Positions 28,221 to 36,202 of a stretch of 64,000 bases of DNA are shown in pieces. A program made the position numbers and the translations under genes. Numbering within the stretch: position 1 is the first letter of the stretch; each line of letters starts with the position of its first letter. The DNA is from Methylobacterium cerastii (GTDB lineage Bacteria > Pseudomonadota > Alphaproteobacteria > Rhizobiales > Beijerinckiaceae). The stretch covers positions 107,140-171,139 of the forward strand of contig NZ_BPQG01000008.1 in NCBI RefSeq assembly GCF_022179125.1. Reading direction: 5' to 3'. The notes beneath the pieces were generated by a model. The model was given only the letters and a program-made list of their open reading frames with translations, was not told the origin of the DNA and searched no databases.

Positions 28221-28280
28221 GGCGGCGCCGCCGATGACGAAGGTGGTCGCAAGGGCGGCGACGCGAACGTGCTTTGAGAT

Positions 28281-28765
28281 GTATTATCTCCGTTTATCCG
28301 GTTGTACGGGCCATAAACGGACAGCATAAAAAAAACCGTTCCGCGGTATTTCTGCACAATTCTGCAAATCGATGACATGAACAGCAGTTAAACGAAATTG
28401 ATATGCTTCGTTCATCATCCCGCAAACTGGCATGCGGCATCGCCACCGGAGGATGACCTCGGCGCGCCGCCGCGAACGACCCGTCGTCGCGGCCGGCCCG
28501 GTCTGTGCTGGCGGTGCGTCGGACGGGTGCTGCAGGGGGCGAGGAACGGCGCTGGCGGGCAAACCGTTCCGGCCGGAGGCCTAGCGGCGCGCGATCCCAT
28601 CGGCCTTCCCCCCGCGCACGAGCCGACCGCCGGACGGACACCTCTCCGCCCGAGCGGATCGAGCCGGGCGGTTCGCGATGGATCGCTTCAGGGACGTCCG
28701 GACGGTCGTCGCGTTATCGGATTTCGCTCGTCACCCGACGCAGGCGACGGCGCCGGACGCGCGCG
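28281..28765. other. Gap with AT-rich leader and 8-bp inverted repeat
   Basis: 485 bp without a gene. The part next to the exported repeat protein is markedly AT-rich and contains CCGTTTAT (28290-28297) and ATAAACGG (28313-28320), whose stem in RNA would cover part of the Shine-Dalgarno sequence of that gene. An A-run (28327-28334) lies further upstream. The remainder toward 28765 is ordinary GC-rich sequence with nothing I can name. Confidence 0.5.
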
Positions 28766-29755
28766 TTACGGCGCCCACTGCCAGAACACCGAGCTTGCGA
28801 ACGAGAACACCGTCTCGCCGCGCTGGTTGACGCCGACGTTGTCGGCGAAGGCGAGGCCCCAGCCGGGGCGGGAGGCGGAGGCGCGCTTGTCGGTGAGCGT
28901 CGTGGCGTAGCGCACGGTGTCGCCGGCGTAGACCGGCCTCAGCCAGCGCATGTCGCGAAAACCCGGCGAGGGGCCGGTCGCCGGCGCCTGCCCGCGGGCG
29001 GCGGTGAAGGCGTGGTCGCGGGTGCGGGTGGCGAGCAGCCGCTTCATGTAGGCGGCGGCGGTGTGCCAGCCCGAGGCGCACAGGCCGCCGAAATGCGTGG
29101 CCTTGGCGGCCTCCGGATCGGTGTGGAACACCTGCGGGTCGTAGGCGCGGCCGAAGTCCAGGATCGCCTCGGCCGAGAAGGCGTAGGCGCCCAAGTCGCG
29201 GGTGGCGCCGACCGCGGCGTCCTTCAGGAACGGCACGATCTCGGCGTCGTCCGGCTCGACCAGAGGGGCCGGAACGCCGGTCTCCACGACCCGCGGCGCC
29301 GCCGGCTCGGCCCCGCGGCGGGCCAGCATCACCGTGAACGCCTGGGTCATCACCGCCTCGCCGCGGTCGTTCTCCAGGGTCAGCAGGCAGACGGCGAAGC
29401 CCCGATCCGGCTTCGAGGCCGAGGCGCGGGTCTCCTCGACGCGCAGGGTGGCGGAGAGCGAATCGCCCGGCAGCACAGGCTTCAACCAGCGCAGCTCGGC
29501 GACGCCGGGCGATCCGAGCGAGGAGTGCCCGCCCATCGGCCCGGCCTGCAGCAGCCGCATCCCAAGGGAGGCCGTGTGCCAGCCCGACGCGATCAGCCGG
29601 CCGGCGAAGGTCTTCTCCGCTTCGCGCTCGTCGAGGTGGAACGGCTGCGCGTCGAACTCCCGGGCGAAGGCGACGATGTCGTCGCGGCTCACCGTCAGCC
29701 GCGCGCCGCCGCGAACCTGGCCGGCGGCGAAATCCTCGAAGTAGAGGCCTGACAT
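28766..29755 (-). CDS. Tandem MaoC-like (hotdog) dehydratase
   Basis: 329 residues from ATG 29755, with GGAG eight bases upstream (ATG 29761 is too close to it). Two hotdog domains: 1-145 (DIVAFAREFDAQPFHLDE, LIASGWHTASLGMRLL) and ~165-329 (AILDFGRAYDPQVFHTDPE, LCASGWHTAAAYMKRL), each with the Asp-X4-His enoyl-CoA hydratase motif. This resembles mesaconyl-CoA hydratase-type and other MaoC pairs that hydrate enoyl-CoA thioesters. A role in the ethylmalonyl-CoA pathway is possible but unproven. It follows ychF by 47 bp. Confidence 0.88.
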   Translation of the reverse strand: MSGLYFEDFAAGQVRGGARLTVSRDDIVAFAREFDAQPFHLDEREAEKTFAGRLIASGWHTASLGMRLLQAGPMGGHSSLGSPGVAELRWLKPVLPGDSLSATLRVEETRASASKPDRGFAVCLLTLENDRGEAVMTQAFTVMLARRGAEPAAPRVVETGVPAPLVEPDDAEIVPFLKDAAVGATRDLGAYAFSAEAILDFGRAYDPQVFHTDPEAAKATHFGGLCASGWHTAAAYMKRLLATRTRDHAFTAARGQAPATGPSPGFRDMRWLRPVYAGDTVRYATTLTDKRASASRPGWGLAFADNVGVNQRGETVFSFASSVFWQWAP

Positions 29756-29802
29756 GGGCATGTCTCCGTCTGGACGCAGGTGGTCCGGCGCGGCCGCGCG
29801 CG

Positions 29803-30900
29803 TCAGTTGGCGAAGCGGAAATGCAGCACGTCGCCGTCCTGCACGAGGTACTCCTTGCCCTCGAGCCGGAGCTTGCCGGCGTCGCGCGCGCCCGATTCGC
29901 CCTTCAGCGTGGTGTAGTCGGAGAACGCGATCGTCTCGGCGCGGATGAAGCCCTTCTCGAAGTCGGTGTGGATCACGCCGGCGGCGGCCGGCGCGCGGGT
30001 GCCCTTGGTGATCGTCCAGGCGCGGGCCTCCTTCGGGCCGACGGTGAAGTAGGTGATGAGCCCGAGCAGATCGTAGCCGGCGCGGATCACCCGGTTCAGG
30101 CCGGGCTCGGCGAGCCCCACCGCCTCGAGGTAGTCGCCCTGGTCGGCGGCCGGCATCACCGCGATCTCGCTCTCGATCTTAGCCGAGACCACCACCGCCT
30201 GCGCGCCCTCGGCCGCCGCGCGCTCCTGCACCGCCTTCGAGTAGGCGTTGCCCTTGTCGGCGTCGCCCTCGTCGACGTTGCAGACGTAGAGCACGGGCTT
30301 GGCCGTCATCAGGCCGAGCTGCTGGAACAGCTTCTCCTCCTCCGGCTTGCGGGCGACCATGCGGGCGGGCTTGCCCTCGCGCAGGTACGGCAGGGCGCGG
30401 TTGACGAGGTCGAGGAACTCCTTGGCTTCCTTGTCGGCGCCACGAGCCCGCTTCTCCAGGGCGACGACGCGCTTCTCGAGGCTGTCGAGGTCGGCCAGCA
30501 TCAGCTCGGTCTCGATGGTCTCGATGTCGGCGCCTGGGTCGACCTTGCCCTCCACGTGGGTGACGTCGCCGTCGTCGAAGCAGCGGACCACGTGGGCGAT
30601 GGCGTCGCATTCGCGGATGTTGGCGAGGAACTGGTTGCCGAGGCCCTCGCCCTTCGAGGCGCCGCGCACGAGGCCAGCGATGTCGACGAAGGTCAGCCGC
30701 GTCGGGATGATCTCCTTCGACGAGGCGATCCGCGCCAGGTCGTCGAGGCGCGGGTCGGGCACCGCCACGTCGCCGACGTTCGGCTCGATGGTGCAGAACG
30801 GATAGTTCGCGGCCTGCGCCGCCGCCGTCTGCGTCAGCGCGTTGAAGAGGGTCGACTTGCCGACGTTCGGCAGGCCGACGATGCCGCATTTGAAGCCCAT
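29803..30900 (-). CDS. ychF: Redox-regulated ATPase YchF (Obg family)
   Basis: 365 residues. P-loop GLPNVGKSTLFNALT, switch II DIAGLVRGASKGEGLGN, NVDE nucleotide-specificity segment (LYVCNVDEGDAD) in place of the NKXD of GTPases, which gives ATP preference, coiled-coil insert (~130-200) and C-terminal TGS-like domain (YFTVGPKEARAWTI). It binds ribosomes and responds to oxidative stress. Lies downstream of the toxin-antitoxin pair, which separates it from pth. Confidence 0.96.
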   Translation of the reverse strand: MGFKCGIVGLPNVGKSTLFNALTQTAAAQAANYPFCTIEPNVGDVAVPDPRLDDLARIASSKEIIPTRLTFVDIAGLVRGASKGEGLGNQFLANIRECDAIAHVVRCFDDGDVTHVEGKVDPGADIETIETELMLADLDSLEKRVVALEKRARGADKEAKEFLDLVNRALPYLREGKPARMVARKPEEEKLFQQLGLMTAKPVLYVCNVDEGDADKGNAYSKAVQERAAAEGAQAVVVSAKIESEIAVMPAADQGDYLEAVGLAEPGLNRVIRAGYDLLGLITYFTVGPKEARAWTITKGTRAPAAAGVIHTDFEKGFIRAETIAFSDYTTLKGESGARDAGKLRLEGKEYLVQDGDVLHFRFAN

Positions 30901-30913
30901 GGGGTCAGGTCCG

Positions 30914-31360
30914 TTAGGTGAGCGCCAGGGTGGCGCGGGCGCGAGGCCCGAAGGGATTGATGATCGTCAGGGACTCGACGGCTTGGCCGTCCCGCATATC
31001 TTCAGAGACGTAGGCCTGGCAGCGAGCCTGAAGCGCCGAAGCGAGGGCGATGCTGTCCCACCAAGACAGGCGGTGCTTAGCAGACACGCGAATCGCCAGA
31101 CGGTGGGTCTCAACGTCGAGCGGGGCGGTGCAGGCATGGTGGAATGCGGACAGGTAGCGCTCGATGTCGGCCGGAGGAACGAGCTTCTTCCTATAGGCCG
31201 CGACCCAGACGCATTCGTTCAGAATTTGCGGGCTGACGACCAGACGTCCCTGCGTCAGAGCCTTCGTGATCACCTCCATACTCATCGACCGCTTCGCCGG
31301 ATCCTTCGGATCCAGGGCGTAGATCAGGATGTTCGTGTCGAAGAAGAGCCGACCTGTCAT
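30914..31360 (-). CDS. PIN-domain toxin (VapC-like)
   Basis: 148 residues from ATG 31360. PIN fold acidic cluster: Asp8 (FFDTNILIYALD), Glu49 (ILNECVWVA), Asp102 (SWWDSIALASAL) and Glu120/Asp121 (VSEDM). Such proteins cleave RNA, often tRNA, using Mg2+. It is paired with the upstream antitoxin gene whose frame overlaps it by 170 bases, an unusually long overlap. ychF starts 13 bases after its stop. GC content appears lower than in flanking genes, consistent with acquisition. Confidence 0.9.
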   Translation of the reverse strand: MTGRLFFDTNILIYALDPKDPAKRSMSMEVITKALTQGRLVVSPQILNECVWVAAYRKKLVPPADIERYLSAFHHACTAPLDVETHRLAIRVSAKHRLSWWDSIALASALQARCQAYVSEDMRDGQAVESLTIINPFGPRARATLALT

Positions 31361-31577
31361 AGATCTCGTCGCGCGTGGGGAGGTTCTCGGCGATGCCGGG
31401 CCATCCGGGTCCCTCGAAGAAGTCCTCGAGGATCGCAAGCTGGTGCGCAAGCTCGGGCGCCCGGCGGTCTGCCAGCGCCTGGGCGACGAAGCGGGACAGG
31501 CTTTGGCCCTGCTTGGCCGCTTCCACGCGCGCCCAGGAAAACAGGTCCTCGTCGAGGGTGATGGTGAGGTTCTTCAT
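31191..31577 (-). CDS. Ribbon-helix-helix antitoxin (VapB-like), frame extended into the toxin
   Basis: 128 residues. The first ~45 residues form an RHH DNA-binding/antitoxin fold (KNLTITLDEDLFSWARVEAAKQGQSLSRFVAQAL). Residues ~50-77 form the toxin-neutralising tail ending RDEIYDR, where related antitoxins usually stop near the toxin ATG. Here the frame continues for another ~50 non-conserved residues inside the toxin gene. Either the stop has been lost or the overlap is real. Autoregulation of the pair by the RHH domain is expected. Confidence 0.82.
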   Translation of the reverse strand: MKNLTITLDEDLFSWARVEAAKQGQSLSRFVAQALADRRAPELAHQLAILEDFFEGPGWPGIAENLPTRDEIYDRSALLRHEHPDLRPGSEGSGEAVDEYGGDHEGSDAGTSGRQPANSERMRLGRGL

Positions 31578-31623
31578 CGGACGGCCTCCAAGGCCTTCGA
31601 TATCGTGTCCTCGTGTTTTCGTG

Positions 31624-32241
31624 TCAATTCTTGGCGGCCTTCTCGCCCGGCCGCTTCACGTCGGCCCAGCCACGGCCGACCATGGCGAGGTGGACCTTGT
31701 TCTGGAAGCTCTCGTTCTCGTTCGCCGCGAGCAGCGCGATCTCGTCGGCGACCGCCCGGCACAGGTCCTCGACCCAGGGCTCCTCGGACTTCGCGAAATC
31801 GTTGAGCACGTAGGCGTGCACCAGGGCCTTGTCGCCGGGGTGCCCGATGCCGAGCCGGACGCGGCGATAGTCGTTGCCGCATTGGGCGGTGATCGAGCGC
31901 AGGCCGTTGTGCCCGGCGTTCCCCCCGCCGAGCTTCACCCGGATCTTGGCCGCGGCGAGGTCGAGCTCGTCGTGGCATACGATCACGTCGGACAGCGCGA
32001 TCTTGTAGAAGCGCTGCGCCTCGGCGACCGAGCGGCCGGACTCGTTCATGAAGGTCTGCGGCTTCAGGAGGATCGCGCGCTCGGCCCCGAACGAGACCTC
32101 GGCGGCCTCGCCCTGGAAGCGTCGCCGGAACGGGCTCGCCCGGTGGACCCGCGCGATCTCGTCGATCGCGAGGAACCCGATGTTGTGGCGGTTGCGCGCG
32201 TAGGCTTTGCCCGGATTGCCCAGGCCTACGATGAGTCGCAT
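31624..32241 (-). CDS. pth: Peptidyl-tRNA hydrolase
   Basis: 205 residues from ATG 32241 ([20 protein letters not shown]). Signatures: catalytic His in [51 protein letters not shown]. It releases peptides from prematurely dropped peptidyl-tRNA. It sits downstream of rplY, a conserved pairing, and upstream of the toxin-antitoxin insertion. Confidence 0.96.
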   Translation of the reverse strand: MRLIVGLGNPGKAYARNRHNIGFLAIDEIARVHRASPFRRRFQGEAAEVSFGAERAILLKPQTFMNESGRSVAEAQRFYKIALSDVIVCHDELDLAAAKIRVKLGGGNAGHNGLRSITAQCGNDYRRVRLGIGHPGDKALVHAYVLNDFAKSEEPWVEDLCRAVADEIALLAANENESFQNKVHLAMVGRGWADVKRPGEKAAKN

Positions 32242-32262
32242 GGCGACGGACTCCGGCCTTCC

Positions 32263-32295
32263 AAAACAAGAACGCCCCGGCCTCGCGGCCGGGGC
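32263..32295 (-). terminator. Rho-independent terminator between rplY and pth
   Basis: On the minus strand GCCCCGGCC, GCGA loop, GGCCGGGGC (32295-32274), followed by GTTCTTGTTTT. A 9-bp perfect GC stem with a T-rich tail. It should terminate much of the rplY transcript, so pth would be read through or have its own start. Confidence 0.75.
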
Positions 32296-32353
32296 ATCGT
32301 TTCGAAGCCGCACCACCACGAGGGCGGTGCGGGAGGATCGAGCCGCGAAGGGC

Positions 32354-33058
32354 TCAGTCCTCCTTCTTCTCCTCGGAGGCTTCGGCAGCGGCCTCGGCCT
32401 CTTCGGCCTCGGCTTCGACCTTCTCGGCCTCGGCTTCCGCCGACTGCGCCTCGGCAATCGCGGCCTCCTCGGCCTCGACCTCGGCGCCGAGCACGGTCGG
32501 CGGCACGACGTTGGCGATCGGGTCGGTGGCTTCGCCGGTGTAGACGACGCCGGCCGGCAATGTGACGTCGGAGACGTGGATCACGTCGCCGATCTGGCGG
32601 CCGGTGAGGTCGATCTCGATCCCGTCGGGGATCTGGTCGGGGGCGACCTCGACGGCCAAGGTGTGCAGCGAGATGTTGAGGGTGCCGCCCTGCTGCTTGA
32701 TGCCCGGGGCCGCGTCCTCGTTGTGGAAGTGCACCGGCACCTCGACGGTGACGGTTTGGCCGGCGACCACGCGCAGGAAGTCGACATGCATCGGCACGCC
32801 GCTGACCGGGTCGAGCTGGAAGTCGCGCGGGATCGCGCGGGTCTTCTTGCCGCCGGCGTTGATCTCGAACAGCGTCGTTTTGAAGCCGCCGGCGTAGATC
32901 AGGGTGCGGGTGCGGATGAGGTCGATGGCGATCGACTGCGGCGGCTGGCCTCCCCCGTACACGACGGCGGGAACCTGGCCCTGGCGACGAACGGCCCGGG
33001 CGGCCCCCTTGCCGACCCGGTCGCGTGCCACGGCCTCAAGCGTCTTGACTGCGCTCAT
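32354..33058 (-). CDS. rplY: 50S ribosomal protein L25 (Ctc type)
   Basis: 234 residues from ATG 33058. N-terminal L25 5S-rRNA binding domain ([53 protein letters not shown]), the CTC-type beta domain ([16 protein letters not shown], then LPAGVVYTG), and an acidic Glu/Ala-rich C-terminal tail (~45 residues, lengthened by Glu-Ala repeats). Binds 5S rRNA in the large subunit; the Ctc form is often stress-associated. Confidence 0.95.
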   Translation of the reverse strand: MSAVKTLEAVARDRVGKGAARAVRRQGQVPAVVYGGGQPPQSIAIDLIRTRTLIYAGGFKTTLFEINAGGKKTRAIPRDFQLDPVSGVPMHVDFLRVVAGQTVTVEVPVHFHNEDAAPGIKQQGGTLNISLHTLAVEVAPDQIPDGIEIDLTGRQIGDVIHVSDVTLPAGVVYTGEATDPIANVVPPTVLGAEVEAEEAAIAEAQSAEAEAEKVEAEAEEAEAAAEASEEKKED

Positions 33059-33094
33059 GGCGTGATCCTTTGATTGATGAATGGTCGGGGAAAC

Positions 33095-33121
33095 GACGAA
33101 GGCCGCCCGAGACGGACGGCC
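33095..33121 (-). terminator. Candidate terminator or attenuator upstream of rplY
   Basis: On the minus strand GGCCGTCCG and CGGGCGGCC can pair (one G-U) over 33121-33101, followed by TTCGTCG. It separates the restriction-modification genes from rplY. The T tail is weak, so this is tentative. Confidence 0.35.
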
Positions 33122-33261
33122 GAACCGAAACCCCACGCGCCCGTGCCTCCAAGGGTGTCTGGCGGGCGTGGAGCGCCTATAGCGGGCTTGGGGCCGGATG
33201 GCAACGCGGCGCAATCCTTCGCCGGGCGCCGCAGCGAGCCTGCCCGTCGCCTCTCGCAATC

Positions 33262-33987
33262 CTATAAACCGAACTCGGCTTTGAGAGTCGTGAGATCCGC
33301 GAGGAACTGATCGCGCATCTGCATCGTGTAGATTCTGAGAATGCGACCATCGTTCTGACGCGCGACGATCTTGGCCATGTCCGCCATCCTGGCTTTCCAG
33401 GTCGTGCCGTCGGTCATGACCAGCAACGCGGCATCTCGGCGTTTCGCCTCGATGATGGCGTCGAGATGGCCCAGGATGTCCGTCAACTTCGAACCGGTCG
33501 CGCCGTAGGCCTTGGCCTCGATGAGGATGAGCGGACGGGTCCGGCCGGGGATGGAGATGTCGCATTTCGCGATCTTGCCGCCGACGCCCGTGAACGTGCA
33601 TCGCAGTTCGTAGGCCCCTTCCCCGAATACCTCTCTCACGATGGCTTCTGCGAAGTCTTCGAGGCCGCGCCCCCGCTTCTGCCCAGACAGGAACGCCGCC
33701 CGATCCGTTTGATAGCGCGTCACCCCGATACCGCCCTTGCCGAGCGCCTCGCGGAGAAGCGCCTCGGACTGGTCCTTCGAGAGGCCGAGGAACAGCCTGC
33801 AACACAAAAGCCCCTCGTCGAAGTGGTCGTCGAGAAGCGCAGCCACATCGGCCCGGCCGTATGCCTCCTTCACGCCGAACGCCGTCAGCTTGGCGATGAC
33901 GTTGCCGGCCGTGGCATCCATCCAGTCCACATCGAGCGAACCGAGGGCTTCGGCGATCTCTTCGGCCCCCTGATCGACGACACGCAT
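33262..33987 (-). CDS. Type II restriction endonuclease-like protein (PD-(D/E)XK)
   Basis: 241 residues. The active site fits PD-(D/E)XK: Asp143 (KCDISIPG), then Glu157 and Lys159 (LILIEAKAYG). It is encoded directly after an adenine methyltransferase, with a one-base stop/start overlap (TGATG), so the two are almost certainly a restriction-modification pair. The N-terminal 110 residues are helical and I do not recognise them. Cleavage site unknown. Base composition is visibly less GC-rich than the surrounding genes. Confidence 0.8.
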   Translation of the reverse strand: MRVVDQGAEEIAEALGSLDVDWMDATAGNVIAKLTAFGVKEAYGRADVAALLDDHFDEGLLCCRLFLGLSKDQSEALLREALGKGGIGVTRYQTDRAAFLSGQKRGRGLEDFAEAIVREVFGEGAYELRCTFTGVGGKIAKCDISIPGRTRPLILIEAKAYGATGSKLTDILGHLDAIIEAKRRDAALLVMTDGTTWKARMADMAKIVARQNDGRILRIYTMQMRDQFLADLTTLKAEFGL

Positions 33988-35171
33988 CAGCGCCCCACGA
34001 TCAGATACTCATCGACGGACGCCCGCTTAACGGCGACGTGGGTGCCGAAGTGGTACCGATGAGGGCGCGTATAGACCTCGACGTTGCGCTTGTATTTCCT
34101 CAACAATATCGTCAACTGCTCCAGATCGGGAAAACCATTCGAGCTGTAGCTCATCACGATAGTCTGCCGCCTGAAGCGGGCGAACATCCGATCGAAGGCA
34201 TCTTCGGACTGGGATCGATAGCTGAAAGGCGTATAGCGCTTGGCGATTTTTTTGACCTTCGTACCATCCATGATGTCGAGATCTTTCCAATAAACGGAAA
34301 GTCCTTCCACGAAGGGGTAGCGCTTGATGTAGCAATTATCATCCGCACGTGGAACGTATGGCGGATCGAGGTAGACGAGATCGATTCCTTGCGCGTCGGC
34401 GTCGAACACGTCGCATCTGAGCGCCCGGTTTTCGAAAGCGTTGGAGAAGACGGCTTCGTTGTAGACGGCGACCTGTTCGAGAAAATGCTGTTCGATGCTC
34501 AAGCGCAGATCGCGTCGGCCATCGTCGTAGCGCGCCGGATCGCCCGAGATCGTGAAGACGCCGCGCGGCTGCTTCTTGAGGCACGATCGGACGAGAGCCG
34601 AGACCGCGAGAGCACGTTGGTGATCGCATTCGAGCTTGGTCAGGTTCGCCGAAATCCGGTCCAGGAACCGCAGGTCCTCCGGACGAAAGAACACCCCCGT
34701 GAAGGTGCGCTCTATGAACGTATCGGCTCGATCGTTACGGGACAGAAGCCTATCGAGGGCGTCGGCGTCGATCCGAGACTTCGAGTTTTCGACGAGACCC
34801 TTTGCGACGGTCGCCGAGACGTTCAAGAAGTCGGTCGCGACCACCCGCCGTCCCATGGCCTTCATCAGATAGGCGACGGAGCCACTGCCGCTGAACGGAT
34901 CCATCGCCGTCTCGAAGTCGAGGCCTTGGAGCACGCCATGGATCCAAGGCAGCAGCCGCTTCTTCGATCCCATGTATCGCAGCTCGGGAAAGGCCGCCGC
35001 CCTGCCCGGCAAGGACATCGCGCCGCGTTCCGCGTCGCCCGCCTTGATCTGTAGCGCGTTCGGGACCGCAACGTTCATCGATCGCGCATCTCCGACCAGA
35101 AGGGCTCGTGACCGGCGCGCCTGAACACGCCACCGTACACGCGATAGGACGGCCGGTTGCGATGTCGTCAT
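33987..35171 (-). CDS. Type II DNA adenine N6-methyltransferase (D12 class)
   Basis: 394 residues from ATG 35171; ATG 35078 (MNVAVPNALQIKAG) would give 363 residues and cannot be excluded. SAM-binding motif DPFSGSGS (91-98) preceded by FPELRYMGSKKRLLPW, and catalytic DPPY (269-272, VYLDPPYVPRADDN). This order and MGSK opening are those of D12-class N6-adenine methyltransferases. It methylates the site recognised by the adjacent endonuclease. The pair lies between lpxK and rplY and looks inserted: AT-richer, and absent from the usual pathway order. Confidence 0.93.
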   Translation of the reverse strand: MTTSQPAVLSRVRWRVQARRSRALLVGDARSMNVAVPNALQIKAGDAERGAMSLPGRAAAFPELRYMGSKKRLLPWIHGVLQGLDFETAMDPFSGSGSVAYLMKAMGRRVVATDFLNVSATVAKGLVENSKSRIDADALDRLLSRNDRADTFIERTFTGVFFRPEDLRFLDRISANLTKLECDHQRALAVSALVRSCLKKQPRGVFTISGDPARYDDGRRDLRLSIEQHFLEQVAVYNEAVFSNAFENRALRCDVFDADAQGIDLVYLDPPYVPRADDNCYIKRYPFVEGLSVYWKDLDIMDGTKVKKIAKRYTPFSYRSQSEDAFDRMFARFRRQTIVMSYSSNGFPDLEQLTILLRKYKRNVEVYTRPHRYHFGTHVAVKRASVDEYLIVGR

Positions 35172-35209
35172 CGCCTTTCACGCTTGTCCAAAGGCGGCGG
35201 CAGAGGGCC

Positions 35210-36202
35210 TCACGTCCTTCCGTCTGGATCGTCCAGCGCCGCCGACACCAGTATCTCCAGCGTCTCGGGCGTCTGGAAGTGCAGCGCGACCGGCAGCACC
35301 CGCACCCGCGCCGCGAACGCTTCGGGCAGGCGAACGCGGTCCTTCTCGGTGGTGGCGAGTTCCGCGCCGAGGCCGTCGGCCTCCGCCGCCAGCCGGGCCA
35401 GGTCGGCGTCGCGGTAGGGGTGGTGATCGGGAAAGCTGCGGGTCGCGGCGACCTCGGCGCCGGCCTCGCAGAGCGAGGCGAAGAACTTCTCCGGGCGGCC
35501 GATGCCGGCGAAGGCCAGCACGCGCCGGCCCGCGACAGCGGCGACCTCGGGCACCAGCCGGGCGCGATGCACCGGCAGGCCGTGCGCCTGCGCCTCAGCC
35601 GCCACCGCCGCGCCGGCGGGGCCCGCGCCGATCAGCACCAGGCCGCCGACATGCGGCCATTGCCGCGCCAGCGGGGCGCGCAAGGGGCCGGCGGGGACGC
35701 ACAGCCCGTTGCCGACGCCGACGCCTGCGTCGACGACGGCGAGCGCGAGGTCCTTCGCCAGGCTCGGGTTCTGCAGCCCGTCGTCCATGACGACGACGTC
35801 GGCGCCCTCCGCCACGCAGAGCCGCGCGCCGGCGACGCGGTCGCGGGCGACGACCGTCGGCGCGTGGCGGGCGAGCAGCAGCGGCTCGTCGCCGACGTCG
35901 CGCCAGCCATGGCGGGCGGGATCGACGAGGACGGGCCCGGGCAGGCGGCCGCCGTAGCCGCGGCTGAGGAAGGCGGGCGTGCGCCCAAGCTCGCGCAGCA
36001 GCACGGCGAGCGCGATCGCGCTCGGGGTCTTGCCGGCACCGCCCAGGGTGAAGTTGCCCAGGCACAGGACAGGGCACTCGCCCCGCGCGCCGGGCCGGTC
36101 CATGCGGTTCCCGGCGGCGCGGCCGTAGGCGCGGCCGAGGGGCGCCAGCAGGCGCGCGGCCGGATGGTTCGCGTCGCCTTGCCAGAAGCGGGGGGCGCGC
36201 AT
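35210..36202 (-). CDS. lpxK: Tetraacyldisaccharide 4'-kinase LpxK
   Basis: 330 residues from ATG 36202 (MRAPRFWQGD). Atypical P-loop CLGNFTLGGAGKTPSAI near residues 47-62, LSRGYGGRLPGPV, GDEPLLLAR, VVVMDDGLQNP and TTEKDRVRLP, all LpxK hallmarks. It phosphorylates the lipid A precursor (DS-1-P to lipid IVA) at the inner membrane; the single hydrophobic N-terminal segment is weak. Its start overlaps the waaA stop by one base (TGATG). Confidence 0.95.
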   Translation of the reverse strand: MRAPRFWQGDANHPAARLLAPLGRAYGRAAGNRMDRPGARGECPVLCLGNFTLGGAGKTPSAIALAVLLRELGRTPAFLSRGYGGRLPGPVLVDPARHGWRDVGDEPLLLARHAPTVVARDRVAGARLCVAEGADVVVMDDGLQNPSLAKDLALAVVDAGVGVGNGLCVPAGPLRAPLARQWPHVGGLVLIGAGPAGAAVAAEAQAHGLPVHRARLVPEVAAVAGRRVLAFAGIGRPEKFFASLCEAGAEVAATRSFPDHHPYRDADLARLAAEADGLGAELATTEKDRVRLPEAFAARVRVLPVALHFQTPETLEILVSAALDDPDGRT

